Origin: Chelativorans intermedius
GTDB taxonomy: Bacteria > Pseudomonadota > Alphaproteobacteria > Rhizobiales > Rhizobiaceae
Direction: 5' to 3'
NCBI RefSeq assembly: GCF_025398255.1
Contig: NZ_JAODNW010000008.1
Coordinates: forward strand, 96,222-160,221
DNA length: 64,000 nucleotides
A program made the position numbers and the translations under genes. Below are positions 29,491-39,314 of this stretch, one piece after another; within the stretch, counting starts at the first letter, position 1; every line of letters starts with the position of its first letter. The notes under the pieces are model-generated. The model ran no database searches and was not told the origin of the DNA. It saw only the letters and a list, made by a program, of their open reading frames with translations.

Positions 29491-30549
29491 ATGACGGAAC
29501 CGGAATTCTTCGTCCCCGCACGCCGCTTCGAGGTGAGCGAGATCGCTGCCTTGACCGGCGCGCGGCTGCTTGACGAGTCCCATTCCGGCATCGCCGTCAC
29601 GCGGTTGGCCCCGGCCTCCCAGGGGGGGGAGGATGCGCTCGTCTTCATTGACGGCCGGCGCAACGCGGCAAGCCTCGATGCGCTGCGCGCCGCTGCCGTG
29701 CTGTGCACGGAGGAGATGGCCGGCCGCGTGCCGGCGGGCATCGCCGTGCTCGCGACGCCGCGGCCGCAGCAGGCCTTTGCCGCCGTGGCGCGGCTTCTCT
29801 TTCCCGCGGCCATGCGCCCGCAGCCGGTAACCGGCGAGACCGGCATCTCCGTCCATGCCGTGCTCGCATCCGACGCTGTGCTGGAGGATGGGGTGGTGAT
29901 CGAGGCGGGCGCGGTGGTGGGCGCGGGCGCTGCCATCGGTCGCGGCACGGTGGTCGGCCCCCACGCGGTGATCGGCAAGGGCTGCCATGTGGGGCGCGAC
30001 TGCTACATTGGCGCCAATGTGACGCTGCAATGCGCCATCCTTGGCGACAGGGTGATCGTGCATCCCGGTGCGCAAATCGGCCAGGACGGCTTCGGCTTTC
30101 TGCCGGGCGCCAGGGGCCTGGAGAAGAACCCGCAGATCGGGCGGGTGATCATCCAGGACGACGTGGAGATCGGCTCCAACACAACGGTGGATCGGGGCGC
30201 GCTCTCCGACACCGTGATTGGGGAGGGCACCAAGATCGATAATCTGGTGCAGGTGGCGCACAATGTGCGCATCGGACGGGGCTGCGTGATTGCCGGCCAT
30301 TGCGGGCTCTCGGGCTCCGTGACGCTGGGCGACCACGTCATGCTCGGCGGGCGCGTGGGCATTGCCGACCACATCACCGTGGGCGACCGCGCCCAGCTTG
30401 CCGCCTCCAGCGGCGTGATGACCGACATTCCCGCCGGCGAACGCTGGGCCGGCTCGCCGGCGCAGCCGATGCGCCAGGCCTTTCGGGAGATCGCCGCGCT
30501 GCGCAGCCTGGCAGAGGGAAAGCGCAAGGGAAAGAAGAACGATGGATGA
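29491..30549 (+). CDS. lpxD: UDP-3-O-acylglucosamine N-acyltransferase
   Basis: A 352-residue cytoplasmic enzyme for the third step of lipid A synthesis, N-acylating UDP-3-O-acyl-glucosamine from acyl-ACP. The N-terminal uridine-binding domain (about 100 residues) precedes a left-handed beta-helix of hexapeptide repeats ([21 protein letters not shown] and on). The catalytic His is in [19 protein letters not shown], and the family stretch GFGFLPG is present. It overlaps fabZ by eight bases and opens the lpxD-fabZ-lpxA-lpxI-lpxB run. Confidence 0.96.
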   Translation: MTEPEFFVPARRFEVSEIAALTGARLLDESHSGIAVTRLAPASQGGEDALVFIDGRRNAASLDALRAAAVLCTEEMAGRVPAGIAVLATPRPQQAFAAVARLLFPAAMRPQPVTGETGISVHAVLASDAVLEDGVVIEAGAVVGAGAAIGRGTVVGPHAVIGKGCHVGRDCYIGANVTLQCAILGDRVIVHPGAQIGQDGFGFLPGARGLEKNPQIGRVIIQDDVEIGSNTTVDRGALSDTVIGEGTKIDNLVQVAHNVRIGRGCVIAGHCGLSGSVTLGDHVMLGGRVGIADHITVGDRAQLAASSGVMTDIPAGERWAGSPAQPMRQAFREIAALRSLAEGKRKGKKNDG

Positions 30550-31012
30550 AAGCGTGTCCACCACACTGGAAAGCCTCGACATACAGAAGCTGCTGCAGCT
30601 TCTGCCGCATCGCTATCCGTTCCTGCTGGTCGACCGGATCGTCGATGTGGATGCGGACAACTCCGCCGTGGGCATCAAGAACGTCACGGTCAACGAGCCG
30701 CACTTCATGGGGCATTTCCCCGGCCAGCCGGTGATGCCGGGGGTTCTCATCATCGAGGCGATGGCGCAGACGGCAGGCGCGATCTGCATCCACAACGCAG
30801 GCGAGGGTCAGCCTTCGGTGGTTTATTTCATGACCATCGACAGCGCCAAGTTCCGCAAGCCGGTGGTGCCGGGCGACCGGCTGGAGATACACGTGAAGAA
30901 ACTCAAGCAGCGCGGAAAGATCTGGAAATTCTCCTGCGAGGCGATGGTCGACGGAGCCAAGGTGGCGGAGGCCGTGATCTCCGCCTTGATGTCGCCAAAC
31001 GAGCCGGATTGA
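30542..31012 (+). CDS. fabZ: (3R)-hydroxyacyl-ACP dehydratase FabZ
   Basis: A 156-residue hot-dog-fold dehydratase of fatty acid synthesis. The catalytic His is in [18 protein letters not shown] and the catalytic Glu in [43 protein letters not shown] completes the fold. It competes with LpxA for hydroxyacyl-ACP, and the co-translation of the two genes helps balance membrane lipid and lipid A. The ATG lies inside the lpxD end. Confidence 0.96.
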   Translation: MDESVSTTLESLDIQKLLQLLPHRYPFLLVDRIVDVDADNSAVGIKNVTVNEPHFMGHFPGQPVMPGVLIIEAMAQTAGAICIHNAGEGQPSVVYFMTIDSAKFRKPVVPGDRLEIHVKKLKQRGKIWKFSCEAMVDGAKVAEAVISALMSPNEPD

Positions 31013-31021
31013 CGGACAGGC

Positions 31022-31855
31022 ATGACTGAGACATTCATCCACCCTTCGGCAATCGTCGAAAAGGGCGCGCGGCTGGGCGCCGGGGTGCGCATCGGCCCGT
31101 TCTGCCACGTTTCGGGCGAGGCGGAGCTGGGCGACGGTGTCGAGCTGATCGGCCACGTGACGGTGATGGGCGCGACGACGCTGGGGCCGGGCTGCCAGGT
31201 CTTTCCCAACGCGGTGCTGGGCGGCCCGCCGCAGAACTTCAAGCACCAGGGCGGCCCGACGACGCTGACCGTGGGCAAGGGCTGCGTGATCCGCGAGGGC
31301 GTGACGCTGCATCGCGGCACCGATACCAGCCGCGGCAAGACCACCATCGGCGACCATTGCCTGTTCATGGCCTACAGCCACGTCGCGCATGACTGCGATG
31401 TCGGCAACCACGTGACCATGGCGAACTATGCCGGCCTTGGCGGCCATGCCGAGATCGGCGACCATGTGATCCTGTCCGCCTATGCGGCGGTGCACCAGTT
31501 TGTGCGCGTCGGCCACCACGCCTTTCTGGGCGGTTTCGCCGCCGTCGTCGGCGACGTCATTCCCTATGGCATGGCGGTTGGCGACCGGGCGAAGCTGCGC
31601 GGTCTCAATGTCGTGGGCATGAAGCGCGCCGGCATGGCGCGCGGCGAACTGACCGAGCTTCGCCGCGCCTGCCGGATGCTGTTCGATGCGCAGCGGCCGC
31701 TGGCCGAAAACATCGAGGCCGTGCGCCGCGCTTTCCCCGGTTCGGCGGCGGTGGCAGACATTCTGGCCTTCCTCGCCGGCCGCGAAAAGCGCCATCTGAC
31801 CGTGCCGCCGCGCGGGCGCGGGCTGGAAGAGGGCGATGACGGCGAGGCGGAATGA
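31022..31855 (+). CDS. lpxA: UDP-N-acetylglucosamine acyltransferase
   Basis: A 277-residue enzyme for the first committed step of lipid A synthesis. The N-terminal left-handed beta-helix opens FIHPSAIVEKGARLGAGVRIGPF. The catalytic His lies in YSHVAHDCDVGNHVTMANYAGLGGH. The C-terminal helical domain includes LNVVGMKRAGMARGELTELRRACRMLF. Its 3' end overlaps the lpxI start by 20 bases. Confidence 0.96.
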   Translation: MTETFIHPSAIVEKGARLGAGVRIGPFCHVSGEAELGDGVELIGHVTVMGATTLGPGCQVFPNAVLGGPPQNFKHQGGPTTLTVGKGCVIREGVTLHRGTDTSRGKTTIGDHCLFMAYSHVAHDCDVGNHVTMANYAGLGGHAEIGDHVILSAYAAVHQFVRVGHHAFLGGFAAVVGDVIPYGMAVGDRAKLRGLNVVGMKRAGMARGELTELRRACRMLFDAQRPLAENIEAVRRAFPGSAAVADILAFLAGREKRHLTVPPRGRGLEEGDDGEAE

Positions 31856-32732
31856 GCTTCCACGCTGGCAGGCCCCGGGCGGCGATGCCCGCGTGGCCGT
31901 GGTCGCCGGCAGCGGACGGCTGCCGCACGATGTCGTCGAGGGGTTGACGGGCGCCGGCCATCGGCCACTCGTCGTGGCCATCGAGGGGGAGGCGGATTTC
32001 GCCGCCCGCCCCGAGCTCTACGATCTCATCTGCGCGCCGCCGGGGCGTCTCGGCCTTCTCATGCCCGCGCTCAAGCGGCAGGGTGTGACCCATCTGGTGA
32101 TGGCCGGCGGCGTGGCCGTGCGCCCGCCGCTTTACAGCCTGCGCTTCCGGCCCGGCGTTCTGCGCCACCTGCCACGCTTTATCGCGGCCTATGCGCGCGG
32201 CGACGACGCGCTTCTGCGCATGCTGGTCAGCTATGTGGAGGCCAACGGCATCCGCGTCGTCGGCGCTCATGAGGTGGTGCCGGACCTGCTGGCGCCCGAG
32301 GGGCTGCTGAGCAGGGCGAGACCGACGCGCGGCGACGAGAAGGATATTGCCGCCGCGCTTGCCGCCGCGCGTGCCATTGGCCGGCTGGACATCGGCCAGG
32401 CGGCCGTTGCCATCGGCGGGCGGGCGATTGCGCTGGAGGGAATCGAGGGCACGGACGGGCTGCTTGCCCGCACGCGCGCGCTGCGCGGCCATGGAAGGCT
32501 TGCGGGAAAGGGGCGCGGCGTGCTGGTGAAATGCGCCAAACCCGGCCAGGAAGCGCGCGCCGACCTGCCGGCCATCGGCCCGCAGACGGTGGAGGACGCG
32601 CACGCCGCGGGCCTTGCCGGCATCGCGGTGGAGGCGGAGCGCAGTTTCATCCTTGACAGCGGCGAGACGGTGCGCCTTGCCGACCGGCACGGGCTTTTCC
32701 TGCTGGGTTTTGCGCGGGGGCGGGAGCAATGA
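31836..32732 (+). CDS. lpxI: UDP-2,3-diacylglucosamine diphosphatase, LpxI type
   Basis: A 298-residue enzyme of the LpxI (DUF1009) family, which makes lipid X by attacking the alpha-phosphate. It replaces LpxH in most alphaproteobacteria. Landmarks are VAVVAGSGRLPHDVVEGL at the N-terminus, GAHEVVPDLLAPEGLL in the middle, then DIGQAAVAIGGRAIALEGIEGTDGLLAR and GVLVKCAKPGQEARADLPAIGPQTVEDA with the catalytic acidic residues. Gene order between lpxA and lpxB supports the call. Confidence 0.95.
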   Translation: MTARRNELPRWQAPGGDARVAVVAGSGRLPHDVVEGLTGAGHRPLVVAIEGEADFAARPELYDLICAPPGRLGLLMPALKRQGVTHLVMAGGVAVRPPLYSLRFRPGVLRHLPRFIAAYARGDDALLRMLVSYVEANGIRVVGAHEVVPDLLAPEGLLSRARPTRGDEKDIAAALAAARAIGRLDIGQAAVAIGGRAIALEGIEGTDGLLARTRALRGHGRLAGKGRGVLVKCAKPGQEARADLPAIGPQTVEDAHAAGLAGIAVEAERSFILDSGETVRLADRHGLFLLGFARGREQ

Positions 32733-33904
32733 GCCGCGCGCGGCCGCTCCGGCTCGCCGTGGTGGCCGGCGAGGAGTCTGGCGATCTGCTGGGCGCCGAC
32801 CTGGTGGCCGCGCTCGCCCGCCCGGCGGGGCGGGACATCGCGTTGACCGGCGTCGGCGGGCGCAATCTCGCCGCCCTGGGGCTCGATCCGCTTTTCGACG
32901 CCGACGAGATCGCGCTGATGGGCATCTCGGCCGTGCTGCGCGACCTGCCGCGCCTTGCGTGGCGCATCCGCCAGACGGCACGGGCCATCGTGGCGGCCAG
33001 GCCCGACTGCCTGGTGACCATCGACAGCCCCGATTTCAGCCTGCGCGTGGCGGCCAGGGTGCGCGCGGCCGATCCTTCCATCCCCATCGTGCACTATGTC
33101 TGCCCGAGCATATGGGCATGGCGCCCCGGCCGGGCAGCGGCGATGCGCCCGCATGTCGACCATGTTCTGTGCCTTCTACCCTTCGAGCCGGAGGAGCTGC
33201 GCCGGCTCGGCGGGCCGCCCGGCACATTCGTGGGCCATCGGCTGGCCGCCGATCCCGACATTCGCAGCGCCGCGCAGGCTCAGCTTGCCCGTGGCGCGCC
33301 GGCGGCGGGCGCGCGCCGGCGCCTTCTGGTGCTGCCCGGCTCGCGCAAGGGGGAGGTGAAGCGGCTTCTGGGCCCCTTCGGCGAAACGGTGGCGGCGCTG
33401 AAGGCCGCCGGCCACGCTTTTGAGGTGGCGCTTCCCACCGTGCCGCACGTGGCACAGCTGGTCGAGGCGGCAGCGGCGGACTGGGCGGTGCGGCCGGAAA
33501 TCATTGTGGACCGGGCGCGCAAGGCGGCGGCCTTTGCCGAGGCGGATGCGGCGCTTGCCTGCTCGGGCACGGTGGCGCTGGAGCTGGCGCTGTGCCGCGT
33601 GCCCTTTGCGAGCTGCTACAAGATGGACCCGGTAGCCCGCCTTCTCACCCCGCTGATCACGGCCTGGTCGGCCTCCCTGCCCAATCTGATCGCCGGCTGG
33701 CCGGTTGTGCCCGAGCATTTCAACGCGTTCGTCCGTCCTGCCTATCTGGCACGGCAGGTCGATGTGCTCTGGCGCGACACGCCGGCCCGCCGCGCCCAAT
33801 GCGCCGGCTTTGCCGAGGTGGCGGAGCGGCTTGCCACCGAACTTCCGTCAGGCGAACTGGCCGCGCAGGTCGTGCTCCGCCAGATCGAGGCGCGGGAGCG
33901 CTGA
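32729..33904 (+). CDS. lpxB: Lipid A disaccharide synthase
   Basis: A 391-residue GT19 glycosyltransferase that joins UDP-2,3-diacylglucosamine and lipid X to the lipid A disaccharide at the inner membrane. Landmarks are VVAGEESGDLLGADLVAAL, MGISAVLRDLPRL, CLVTIDSPDFSLRVAARV, IVHYVCPSIWAWRPGRA, LVLPGSRKGEVKRLLGPF, and the C-terminal donor region ACSGTVALELALCRVPFASCYKM followed by LPNLIAG. The ATG overlaps the lpxI stop. The stop is 22 bases from the convergent DUF72 gene. Confidence 0.96.
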   Translation: MSRARPLRLAVVAGEESGDLLGADLVAALARPAGRDIALTGVGGRNLAALGLDPLFDADEIALMGISAVLRDLPRLAWRIRQTARAIVAARPDCLVTIDSPDFSLRVAARVRAADPSIPIVHYVCPSIWAWRPGRAAAMRPHVDHVLCLLPFEPEELRRLGGPPGTFVGHRLAADPDIRSAAQAQLARGAPAAGARRRLLVLPGSRKGEVKRLLGPFGETVAALKAAGHAFEVALPTVPHVAQLVEAAAADWAVRPEIIVDRARKAAAFAEADAALACSGTVALELALCRVPFASCYKMDPVARLLTPLITAWSASLPNLIAGWPVVPEHFNAFVRPAYLARQVDVLWRDTPARRAQCAGFAEVAERLATELPSGELAAQVVLRQIEARER

Positions 33905-33925
33905 GCGCCGCGTCGATCCCGGCTT

Positions 33926-34729
33926 TCAGCGCACGCGCTCCATGAACGCCTGTGCGGCCTGCGGCGCGCGCACCTTGCCCTCGTGGATGAAGTAGACGAA
34001 GACGTCGCGCGGGCGCTTCTCCACCGGCGCCGCGCCATCGGCGCGGGGCAGATCGTCCGGGACACCGCCCGCTGCCCACAGCCGCGCCCTCTCGGCCCAG
34101 CGGTCGAGCTCTCCCGCCGGATAGGCCGTCGGAACCGTGTCCTGGCCGCGCTGCAGCCGCGCATAGACGAAATCCGCCGTCACATCCGCTATCTCGGGAT
34201 AGGTGAAATGATGCGCATAGCAGATGGCGACGCCATATTTGCGGGCAAGCGCGGCGAACTCCGGCACCACGAAGGAAGGATGGCGCACCTCCAGCACATG
34301 ACGCAGCGGCACGCCGTCCTGCTGTTGAGGCAGAAGCTGAAGAAAACCCTCGAAATCATCGGGATCGAACTTCTTTGTCGGCGCGAACTGCCACACGAGA
34401 GGACCGAGCTTCTCACCCAGCTCCGAAATGCCGGAACCCAGGAAACGCGAGAGCGACTCCCCGGCCTCGGACAGCACCCTGCGATTGGTGACGAAGCGGT
34501 TGCCCTTCAGCGAGAAGACGAAGCCCTCCGGCGTCTCTGCTGCCCATTTGGCGAAGGTGGCCGGCTTCTGCGTGCCGTAATAGGTGCCGTTCACCTCAAT
34601 GGTGGGAAGCCTGCTGCTGGCATATTCGAGCTGTCGTCTCCTGGGCAGATCCTCCGGGTAGAAGGTGCCTTCCCAGGGCTCGAAGGTCCAGCCGCCGATG
34701 CCGGCGCGGATGGTGCCGGAAGTGGTCAC
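33926..34729 (-). CDS. DUF72 (YecE-like) TIM-barrel protein
   Basis: About 267 residues of the DUF72 family, a TIM-barrel group of unknown reaction. Family landmarks are RAGIGGWTFEPWEGTFYPEDLP, LPTIEVNGTYYGTQKPATFAKWAAETPEGFVFSLKGNRFVTN, LGPLVWQFAPTKKFD, VLEVRHPSFV and VYFIHEGKVRAPQAAQAF. A GTG at 34729 has GGGAGG nine bases upstream and is chosen over ATG 34801, which would add 24 residues unlike the family. It is read in the same direction as uvrA, 111 bases downstream of it. Confidence 0.85.
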   Translation of the reverse strand: MTTSGTIRAGIGGWTFEPWEGTFYPEDLPRRRQLEYASSRLPTIEVNGTYYGTQKPATFAKWAAETPEGFVFSLKGNRFVTNRRVLSEAGESLSRFLGSGISELGEKLGPLVWQFAPTKKFDPDDFEGFLQLLPQQQDGVPLRHVLEVRHPSFVVPEFAALARKYGVAICYAHHFTYPEIADVTADFVYARLQRGQDTVPTAYPAGELDRWAERARLWAAGGVPDDLPRADGAAPVEKRPRDVFVYFIHEGKVRAPQAAQAFMERVR

Positions 34730-34840
34730 GATGCCATGCCTCCCAAGGTTCAACGTCGCGAATGCCGGGCCGCGGCATTCAGATCCCGGCGGGGCGGGCA
34801 TCAGCGCCTTCGAGGTGGCGCAGCCGCCGCTCGGCCGTAG

Positions 34841-37765
34841 TCATTCCGCCGCCTGTCGCCGCCTCTGCGGCCTGCGCTCCAGAAGCTCCTTCAGGAACCT
34901 GCCCGTATAACTGCGCTCCTCGGACATGACCTCCTCGACGGAGCCGGCGACCACCAGTTCGCCGCCGCCGTCGCCGCCCTCGGGCCCGAGGTCGAGAATC
35001 CAGTCGGCGGTCTTGATGACCTCCAGATTGTGCTCGATGACCACCACGGTGTTGCCCTGGTCCACCAGCTCGTGGAGCACCTCCAAAAGCTTCGCCACGT
35101 CGTGGAAGTGCAGGCCCGTGGTCGGCTCGTCGAGAATGTAGAGCGTGCGTCCCGTGGCGCGCTTCGACAACTCCTTGGCAAGCTTGATGCGCTGCGCCTC
35201 GCCGCCCGAAAGGGTCGTGGCCTGCTGGCCGATATGGATGTAGCCGAGGCCGACGCGCGAAAGCGTGACGAGCTTGTCGCGCACGGCCGGCACGGCGGAG
35301 AAGAACTCCACGCCCTCGTCCACCGTCATTTCCAGCACGTCGGCGATGGACTTGCCCTTGAAGGTGACCTCCAGCGTCTCGCGGTTGTAGCGTTTGCCAT
35401 GGCAGACGTCGCAGGTGACATAGACATCCGGCAGGAAGTGCATCTCGATCTTGATGACGCCGTCGCCCTGGCATGCCTCGCAGCGCCCGCCCTTCACGTT
35501 GAAGGAGAAGCGGCCCGGCTGATAGCCGCGTGCCTTGGCCTCGGGCAGGCCCGCAAACCAGTCGCGGATGGGGGTGAAGGCGCCGGTGTATGTGGCAGGG
35601 TTCGAGCGCGGTGTGCGGCCGATGGGGCTCTGGTCGATGTCGATCACCTTGTCGAGGAACTCCAGCCCCTCGATGCGGTCATGCTCGGCCGGGTGCTCCC
35701 TCGAGCCCATGATGCGGCGCGAGGCAGCCTTGTAGAGCGTTTCGATGAGGAAGGTGGACTTGCCGCCGCCCGACACGCCGGTGACGCAGGTGAAGGTGCC
35801 CAGCGGAATGTCGGCCGTCACGTTCTTCAGGTTGTTGCCGCGCGCTCCCACCACGCGGATGCGCCGCTTCTTGGGAATCTCGCGGCGGCGCTCCGGCATG
35901 GGGATGGCAAGCTCCCCCGTGAGATACTTGCCGGTGATCGAGGCGGGATTCGCCATCACGTCGCGGGGCGTGCCCTCGGCGATGATCCGCCCGCCATGCA
36001 CGCCGGCCGCCGGCCCGATGTCCACCACGTGGTCGGCGGTCAGGATCGCATCCTCGTCGTGCTCTACCACGATCACCGTGTTGCCGAGGTCGCGCAGGTG
36101 GCGCAGCGTGGCGAGCAGCCGGTCGTTGTCGCGCTGATGCAGGCCGATGGAAGGCTCGTCGAGCACGTAGAGCACGCCGGTGAGGCCCGACCCGATCTGC
36201 GAGGCCAAGCGGATGCGCTGGCTTTCCCCGCCCGACAGCGAGCCGGAGTTGCGCGACAGGGTAAGATAGTCGAGACCGACATCGTTGAGGAAGCGCAGGC
36301 GCTCGCGGATCTCCTTCAGGATGCGCGCGGCGATCTCGTTCTGCTTGTCGGTGAGCCTTTCGGGCAGCGCCTCGAACCATGCGCCGGCCTTGCGGATCGA
36401 CATTTCCGTGACCTGGCCGATATGCAGCCCGTCAATCTTCACCGCCAGCGCCTCCGGCCGCAGCCGGTGGCCGCCGCAGGCCGGGCAGGGATAGGCCGAC
36501 ATGAAGCGCTCGATCTCCTCGCGCATCCAGGCCGATTCCGTCTCCCGCCAGCGCCGTTCCAGATTGTTGACCACGCCCTCGAAGGGCTTGGTGGTGCGGT
36601 AGGAGCGCAGGCCGTCATCATAGTTGAAGACGATCTTGCGCTCGCCCGTGCCGTGAAGGATGGCCTGCTTCGCCTCTTCCGGCAGGTCCTTCCAACGGGT
36701 CGCCACCGAGAAGCCGAACTCCCGGCCCAGCGCCTCCAGCGTCTGCAGGTAGTAGGGCGAGGTGGACTTCGCCCACGGCGCAATGGCGCCCTCGCGCAGG
36801 ATGGCGTTCTCGTCGGGCACCACCAGATCGGGGTCGATGGCGCGCTGGCTGCCCAGCCCGTCGCAGGAGGGGCAGGCGCCGGCGGGGTTGTTGAAGGAGA
36901 AGAGCCTTGGCTCGATCTCGGGAATGGTAAAGCCGGAGACCGGGCAGGCGAACTTCTCGGAAAAGACGATGCGCTCGTGCGTCTCGTTCTTCGACTTGTT
37001 GGCGCCGCCGCCTTCTGCCGTCTGGTCGTCGGGCAGCGGCCGGTCCGCGAACTCGGCCACGGCCAGCCCGTCGGCAAGCTTGAGGCAGGTTTCGAGCGAA
37101 TCGGCAAGCCGCGTGGCAATGTCCGGCCGTACCACGATGCGGTCCACCACCACGTCGATGTCGTGCTTGTATTTCTTGTCGAGCGCCGGCACGTCGGCAA
37201 TCTCGTAGAACTGGCCGTTCACCTTCAGCCGCTGGAAGCCCTTCTTCTGAAGCTCGGCCAGCTCCTTGCGGTACTCGCCCTTGCGCCCGCGCACCAGCGG
37301 GGCGAGGATGTAGAGCCTGGTGCCCTCCTCGAGCGCCAGCACGCGGTCCACCATCTGGCTGACCGTCTGGCTCTCGATGGGAAGCCCGGTGGCCGGCGAA
37401 TAGGGCACGCCGACGCGGGCGAAGAGAAGGCGCATGTAGTCGTAGATCTCCGTCACCGTGCCGACGGTGGAGCGGGGATTCTTCGACGTCGTCTTCTGCT
37501 CGATGGAAATGGCCGGGGAAAGTCCGTCGATGCGGTCGACATCCGGCTTCTGCATCATCTCCAGAAATTGCCGCGCATAGGCCGAAAGGCTCTCCACATA
37601 GCGCCGCTGACCCTCGGCATAGATGGTATCGAAGGCGAGCGAGGATTTGCCGGAGCCCGAAAGGCCGGTCATGACGATCAACTTCTCGCGCGGCAGGTCG
37701 AGATCGACATTCTTCAGATTGTGCTCGCGCGCGCCGCGAATGGAAATAAGCTTGTGGTCGGGCAT
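34841..37765 (-). CDS. uvrA: Excinuclease ABC subunit A
   Basis: A 974-residue UvrA, the damage-recognition ATPase of nucleotide excision repair. Two ABC modules are visible: the first Walker A is [11 protein letters not shown] and the second is [10 protein letters not shown]. Two zinc-finger regions are seen (CPVSG...CPSC, and CEACQGDG...CDVCHG), and two signature motifs ([22 protein letters not shown]). The length is normal for the family. A perfect SOS box lies 176 bases upstream of the start, so LexA control is likely. It is divergent from ssb across a 905-base gap. Confidence 0.97.
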   Translation of the reverse strand: MPDHKLISIRGAREHNLKNVDLDLPREKLIVMTGLSGSGKSSLAFDTIYAEGQRRYVESLSAYARQFLEMMQKPDVDRIDGLSPAISIEQKTTSKNPRSTVGTVTEIYDYMRLLFARVGVPYSPATGLPIESQTVSQMVDRVLALEEGTRLYILAPLVRGRKGEYRKELAELQKKGFQRLKVNGQFYEIADVPALDKKYKHDIDVVVDRIVVRPDIATRLADSLETCLKLADGLAVAEFADRPLPDDQTAEGGGANKSKNETHERIVFSEKFACPVSGFTIPEIEPRLFSFNNPAGACPSCDGLGSQRAIDPDLVVPDENAILREGAIAPWAKSTSPYYLQTLEALGREFGFSVATRWKDLPEEAKQAILHGTGERKIVFNYDDGLRSYRTTKPFEGVVNNLERRWRETESAWMREEIERFMSAYPCPACGGHRLRPEALAVKIDGLHIGQVTEMSIRKAGAWFEALPERLTDKQNEIAARILKEIRERLRFLNDVGLDYLTLSRNSGSLSGGESQRIRLASQIGSGLTGVLYVLDEPSIGLHQRDNDRLLATLRHLRDLGNTVIVVEHDEDAILTADHVVDIGPAAGVHGGRIIAEGTPRDVMANPASITGKYLTGELAIPMPERRREIPKKRRIRVVGARGNNLKNVTADIPLGTFTCVTGVSGGGKSTFLIETLYKAASRRIMGSREHPAEHDRIEGLEFLDKVIDIDQSPIGRTPRSNPATYTGAFTPIRDWFAGLPEAKARGYQPGRFSFNVKGGRCEACQGDGVIKIEMHFLPDVYVTCDVCHGKRYNRETLEVTFKGKSIADVLEMTVDEGVEFFSAVPAVRDKLVTLSRVGLGYIHIGQQATTLSGGEAQRIKLAKELSKRATGRTLYILDEPTTGLHFHDVAKLLEVLHELVDQGNTVVVIEHNLEVIKTADWILDLGPEGGDGGGELVVAGSVEEVMSEERSYTGRFLKELLERRPQRRRQAAE

Positions 37766-37940
37766 GCCCCGTCGCTGCCTTGTCTCGACTTCTGAAAAAC
37801 GGCCGGCACCGCCGCCAGCCAGGCTTCAACTTCGCCAGGATGCGGTGCGCAGAAGAATGCGCCGGCCGCACCCGCCGCCAGGCCAATATCGGATAGCCCC
37901 GGCATCTTTTCCAGCTTTTGCCGGCAAGGGCAAGCAAAAA

Positions 37941-37955
37941 GAACAAAGAACGAAC
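37941..37955 (-). promoter_or_regulatory. SOS (LexA) box of uvrA
   Basis: GAAC-N7-GAAC (37941-37944 and 37952-37955), which on the uvrA strand reads GTTC-N7-GTTC, is the alphaproteobacterial LexA site. An extra GAAC lies between the two halves. Confidence 0.85.
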
Positions 37956-38024
37956 AATCTCCTGACATCTTCCTGTCGGAGCGCGCTTGGGCGATCACAT
38001 TTTGTGCCGCCGCCGCGCCTTTCG

Positions 38025-38426
38025 CTTGACGGACGGCGGCAGCGGACGCAAACTTTCACCGTCCGTCGTTCTGCCGGCCCGCCCGGCCCGCAAGCACGGC
38101 GGTGCGAACCGGAGCAACGAGCCAGGAGGGAGGCATGACTCCACCCGACTGTCCGAAAGGCTCCACCGGAAGCGGGGAGCCACGGCCTTTCCGGGCCTGA
38201 GAGCCTGCTAGGCGACCGCGTGAAAGCGCGGGGCCTGAAGGGGTGTCCGCGAGGATGCCGCCCAGGATTTCCGGGACGGCCGTATCATCGTTACAATCGA
38301 TACTTCCATGCTGGACGCGAGCGAGGCTTTCGCCCGTCCTTACGACGCCGGTAAAGCACTCCCGGCAAGCCAAGAAGCAAGATGGCCCCAGCGCGCCCGA
38401 GATGAAGCGGCGGCGGGGCCTTTTCC
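38025..38426 (+). other. Structured non-coding stretch in the uvrA-ssb gap
   Basis: The 905-base gap (37766-38670) has no convincing gene. Between the SOS boxes it contains CTTGAC (38025-38030), a good rhizobial -35 with only a weak -10 after it. A series of hairpins follows: CCGGAA/TTCCGG (38167-38193), AGGC-CCGCG/CGCGG-GCCT (38210-38236), GTATC/GATAC (38282-38303), GGACG/CGTCC with an inner GCGAG/TTCGC (38312-38339), and GCCGG/CCGGC (38347-38366). The last is a terminator-like GGCCCC/GGGGCC stem followed by TTTT (38384-38426). It does not match tmRNA, RNase P, SRP or 6S RNA as I know them. It is a candidate ncRNA of 300-365 bases. Confidence 0.4.
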
Positions 38427-38489
38427 TTGCTGGCTGCCGTAATCGACGCGAGGTGAGGGCGGTTGCCCGCCGGCAGGAGGTGTGTTATT

Positions 38490-38504
38490 GAACAAAACAA
38501 GAAC
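38490..38504 (+). promoter_or_regulatory. SOS (LexA) box of ssb
   Basis: GAAC-N7-GAAC at 38490-38504, with a third GAAC at 38511. It lies about 167 bases before the ssb ATG, mirroring the uvrA site, so both divergent repair genes should answer to LexA. Confidence 0.83.
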
Positions 38505-38670
38505 AAAATTGAACTGTGGACGGAGGAAGGCGTGGCGTCTCAAGGCGCGCACAAGGACCGCGCATCGGATAAGCTTGCCGGCGATCAACTGACGGCAGGT
38601 CCGGGCGCGTCTTTCTCAGGCGGCGGGCCGGCTTTCGGGATGCGCAATTTCTCAACGGTGGAGTGATGCC

Positions 38671-39153
38671 ATGGCTGGCAGCGTGAACAAGGTCATCCTG
38701 GTGGGCAATCTGGGCGTCGATCCGGAGATCCGGCGGCTCAACTCCGGCGACCCGGTGGCCAATCTGCGGGTGGCGACATCGGAGACCTGGCGCGACCGCA
38801 ACACCGGCGAGCGGCGCGAGCGCACCGAGTGGCACAATGTGGTGATCTTCAACGAGAACCTGGTGAAGGTGGTCGAGCAGTATCTCAAGAAGGGGATGAA
38901 GGTCTATATCGAGGGCCAGCTCCAGACCCGCAAGTGGCAGGACCAGTCCGGCCAGGACCGCTACACCACCGAGGTGGTGCTGCAGAAGTTTCGCGGTGAC
39001 CTGCAGATGCTCGACGCGCGCGGCCAGGGCGGCGAGGGGCAGATCGGCTATGGCGGCTCGCGCGGCTCGGACTTCGGGCAGTCGGACCCGGCGGAAAATG
39101 CGGGTTCGGGGGGCGGCTATTCGCGCGATCTCGACGACGAGATCCCGTTCTGA
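38671..39153 (+). CDS. ssb: Single-stranded DNA-binding protein
   Basis: A 160-residue SSB. The OB-fold (residues 1-110) begins [21 protein letters not shown] and includes [41 protein letters not shown] Gly-rich disordered linker leads to the acidic tip DDEIPF, which recruits partner proteins. It coats single-stranded DNA in replication, repair and recombination. GGTGGAGTG lies before the ATG. It is divergent from uvrA with its own SOS box. Confidence 0.96.
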   Translation: MAGSVNKVILVGNLGVDPEIRRLNSGDPVANLRVATSETWRDRNTGERRERTEWHNVVIFNENLVKVVEQYLKKGMKVYIEGQLQTRKWQDQSGQDRYTTEVVLQKFRGDLQMLDARGQGGEGQIGYGGSRGSDFGQSDPAENAGSGGGYSRDLDDEIPF

Positions 39154-39314
39154 GCGCCCCCGCGGGGCCGGCACGGGCTGCAGAACCCCGATGCGCGCTC
39201 CCGGCGGCGGGCCGGTGAGCGCCGGCGGCCAGGGCGGGTAAGGGCGCGCAGTCTGCGCCTGTACACCGTGGCCCGCGCATATCGTGGCCCGCACATCGTG
39301 GATTGAGGCTGAAA

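Noticed and set aside
35030..37795. A 921-residue frame antisense to uvrA
   Set aside because: Same artefact. The uvrA reading has every expected motif.
38110..38240. Glycine or TPP riboswitch, because CTGAGA and CTCTCAGG appear
   Set aside because: The rest of each aptamer core is absent, and the adjacent genes would make no sense.
38025..38426. tmRNA, RNase P RNA, SRP RNA or 6S RNA in the uvrA-ssb gap
   Set aside because: I could not find the conserved P4 core, the tRNA-like T-loop, a tag frame, or the SRP tetraloop region on either strand.
38463..38666. A 67-residue frame ending five bases before ssb
   Set aside because: It contains the ssb SOS box and no recognisable domain, and is better explained as the ssb leader.
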